Positions 5,300-6,319 of a stretch of 6,319 bases of DNA are shown piece after piece. Within the stretch, counting starts at the first letter, position 1. Each line of letters opens with the position of its first letter. The stretch covers positions 1-6,319 of the forward strand of contig JADZCL010000381.1 of the NCBI GenBank assembly GCA_020851615.1, read 5' to 3'. The DNA is from Rubrivivax sp. Lineage in GTDB: Bacteria > Pseudomonadota > Gammaproteobacteria > Burkholderiales > Burkholderiaceae_C. Under the pieces are notes generated by a model. It ran no database searches, was not told the DNA's origin, and saw only the letters and a program-made list of their open reading frames with translations. Both the position numbers and the translations under genes were made by a program.

Positions 5300-6319
5300 T
5301 TACCTGCGTGCCCCGTCGGCAAGCCAGCCGGCTATTACCTTAGCATCTTCCTCGGATATCGTCTGGGCGGGCATCGGAATCTGCCCCCATACACCCATGC
5401 CACCGGCGCGGATCTTGGTCTCGAGGTAGCTGCGGGCATCGGCGCGGCTGCCGTGCTTGCCGTGGATGTCACGCCAGCTCGGGCCGATCAGCTTGCTGTC
5501 GAGGTTGTGGCAGGCCGAGCAGCCGGCCTTGGTGAGCAAGGCGGTTGGTGCTGCTCCAGCGGGCGGCTTGGCCGCGGGTGCTGGCGCGCGGGTAGGTGGG
5601 GTCGTGTCGGGTCGGCTCGTGTCGGCGCCATGCTGCGCGCCGACCATGCGGTTCTGCTCGGCAAGGTTGCCATGTGCGTTGCGCGCAAAGCCCGGCAGCA
5701 TCGAGGCCACCGTCGGTTCGGTCGCACAGTTGTTCATGCACGCGGTGGCCTTGACGTCTGGCGCTCGCGTCGCGCCGGGCAGCTTGCCGGGCCACAGGGC
5801 GTGCTGCGTCGTCATGCCCAGGCGGTTGGGAATGCGCGCCTGGACCTCGGCGATGTTGCGGTCGGAGAGCACAAAATCGTCCGGCAGCACGCCACCCAGG
5901 TTGAGCAGGAAGGCCGTGAGCGCGTAGACCTCATCGGGCTGCAGCGACTTGGGGTCGTTCCAGGGCATGGCGCGGTTGATGTAGTCCCACAGCGTCGAGA
6001 CGGAGGAGAGCTTCATCAGCATCGTGCGCCCCGGGTAGGCGGCGTCGTTCAGACGCGCCACGCGGCCACTCTTGATGTCTGCGGCCGTCGTGCCGCCCAC
6101 GAGAGGCGCGAAGAACTCGTTGCTTTCGCCGAAGATGCCGTGGCAACTCGCGCAGCGGGCCTCCCACAGATCCTGGCCCTGGGCGACGCTGCCCGCGCCC
6201 TTGGGTAGGCCCTTGAAGTCGGGGCGCACGTCGATGTCCCAGGCGGCGATCTCCTTGGGCGTGGCCGGTCGTCCAAGGCCTGGCAGCACCTGCGCCACGG
6301 CGGTCAGTGTCGCCAGCGC
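5300..6319 (-). CDS. soxD: SoxD, dihaem cytochrome c subunit of sulfane dehydrogenase SoxCD; N-terminus missing
   Basis: Electron-transfer subunit of SoxCD, which oxidises the sulfane sulfur left on SoxY and gives complete oxidation of thiosulfate to sulfate. The frame runs off the right edge, so only 339 residues are visible. The first ones (ALATLTAVAQ) look like the end of a Sec signal peptide cleaved after AVA, so little is missing. The first haem domain has CASCH (C56, C59, H60) and RAMPWNDP (M118, likely distal ligand). A middle segment has a conserved-looking CMNNC pair (C194, C198), which is not a haem site. An Ala/Pro-rich linker (about 232-260) leads to the second haem domain with CSACH (C267, C270, H271) and IPMPAQ (M316). 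The GTG at 6298 is internal to the signal peptide and is not the start. soxC is expected just beyond the right edge, because the two subunits are normally adjacent. Confidence 0.95.
   Translation of the reverse strand, partial: ALATLTAVAQVLPGLGRPATPKEIAAWDIDVRPDFKGLPKGAGSVAQGQDLWEARCASCHGIFGESNEFFAPLVGGTTAADIKSGRVARLNDAAYPGRTMLMKLSSVSTLWDYINRAMPWNDPKSLQPDEVYALTAFLLNLGGVLPDDFVLSDRNIAEVQARIPNRLGMTTQHALWPGKLPGATRAPDVKATACMNNCATEPTVASMLPGFARNAHGNLAEQNRMVGAQHGADTSRPDTTPPTRAPAPAAKPPAGAAPTALLTKAGCSACHNLDSKLIGPSWRDIHGKHGSRADARSYLETKIRAGGMGVWGQIPMPAQTISEEDAKVIAGWLADGARR

Noticed and set aside
5228..6208. A 326-codon open frame on the plus strand opposite soxD
   Set aside because: soxD on the minus strand has two haem sites and signature motifs; this frame has none.
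6296..6298. GTG as the start of soxD
   Set aside because: The frame continues to the window edge and the upstream residues complete a signal peptide, so the true start is outside.

Overview
The window is a segment of a sulfur-oxidation (sox) gene cluster from a GC-rich bacterium. Codon third positions are almost all G or C. The gene order and the protein style (SoxY ending in GGCGG, monohaem SoxA, order C-D-Y-Z-A-X-B) fit a betaproteobacterium of the Burkholderiales type. That assignment is inferred from order and composition only; no 16S or other marker is present.

Layout, left to right. Positions 2-1042 (+) hold the 3' part of a YeeE/YedE-family membrane transporter for a sulfur compound, cut by the left edge. 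Positions 1052-5299 and beyond (-) hold a co-directional run transcribed right to left: soxD (cut by the right edge), soxY, soxZ, soxA, soxX, soxB. Spacers are about 101, 49, 64, 13 and 70 nt, so it reads as one operon. Its promoter, and presumably soxC, lie beyond the right edge. The transporter and soxB converge with only 9 nt between their stop codons, and both stop codons sit in the arms of one hairpin.

How the genes work together (established for the family): SoxXA, a c-type cytochrome pair, oxidatively conjugates thiosulfate to the C-terminal cysteine of SoxY in the SoxYZ carrier. SoxB hydrolyses off the sulfone group as sulfate. SoxCD oxidises the remaining sulfane sulfur, and SoxB then releases a second sulfate. 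All of this is periplasmic, and each protein here except SoxZ shows an export signal (SoxZ is expected to ride out with the Tat-targeted SoxY). Presence of SoxD predicts complete thiosulfate oxidation without stored sulfur globules. The transporter probably moves thiosulfate or another sulfur species across the inner membrane, either for assimilation or as a signal.

I see no wholly new system. The points most worth a second look are small: a predicted lipoprotein form of SoxX, an extra cysteine in SoxY, a KR instead of RR Tat motif in SoxB, hairpins flanking the soxYZ pair, the bidirectional stop-codon hairpin, and a 15-bp tandem repeat between soxX and soxB. No mobile element, CRISPR array, tRNA or rRNA was seen. 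All gaps between genes are about 100 nt or less.
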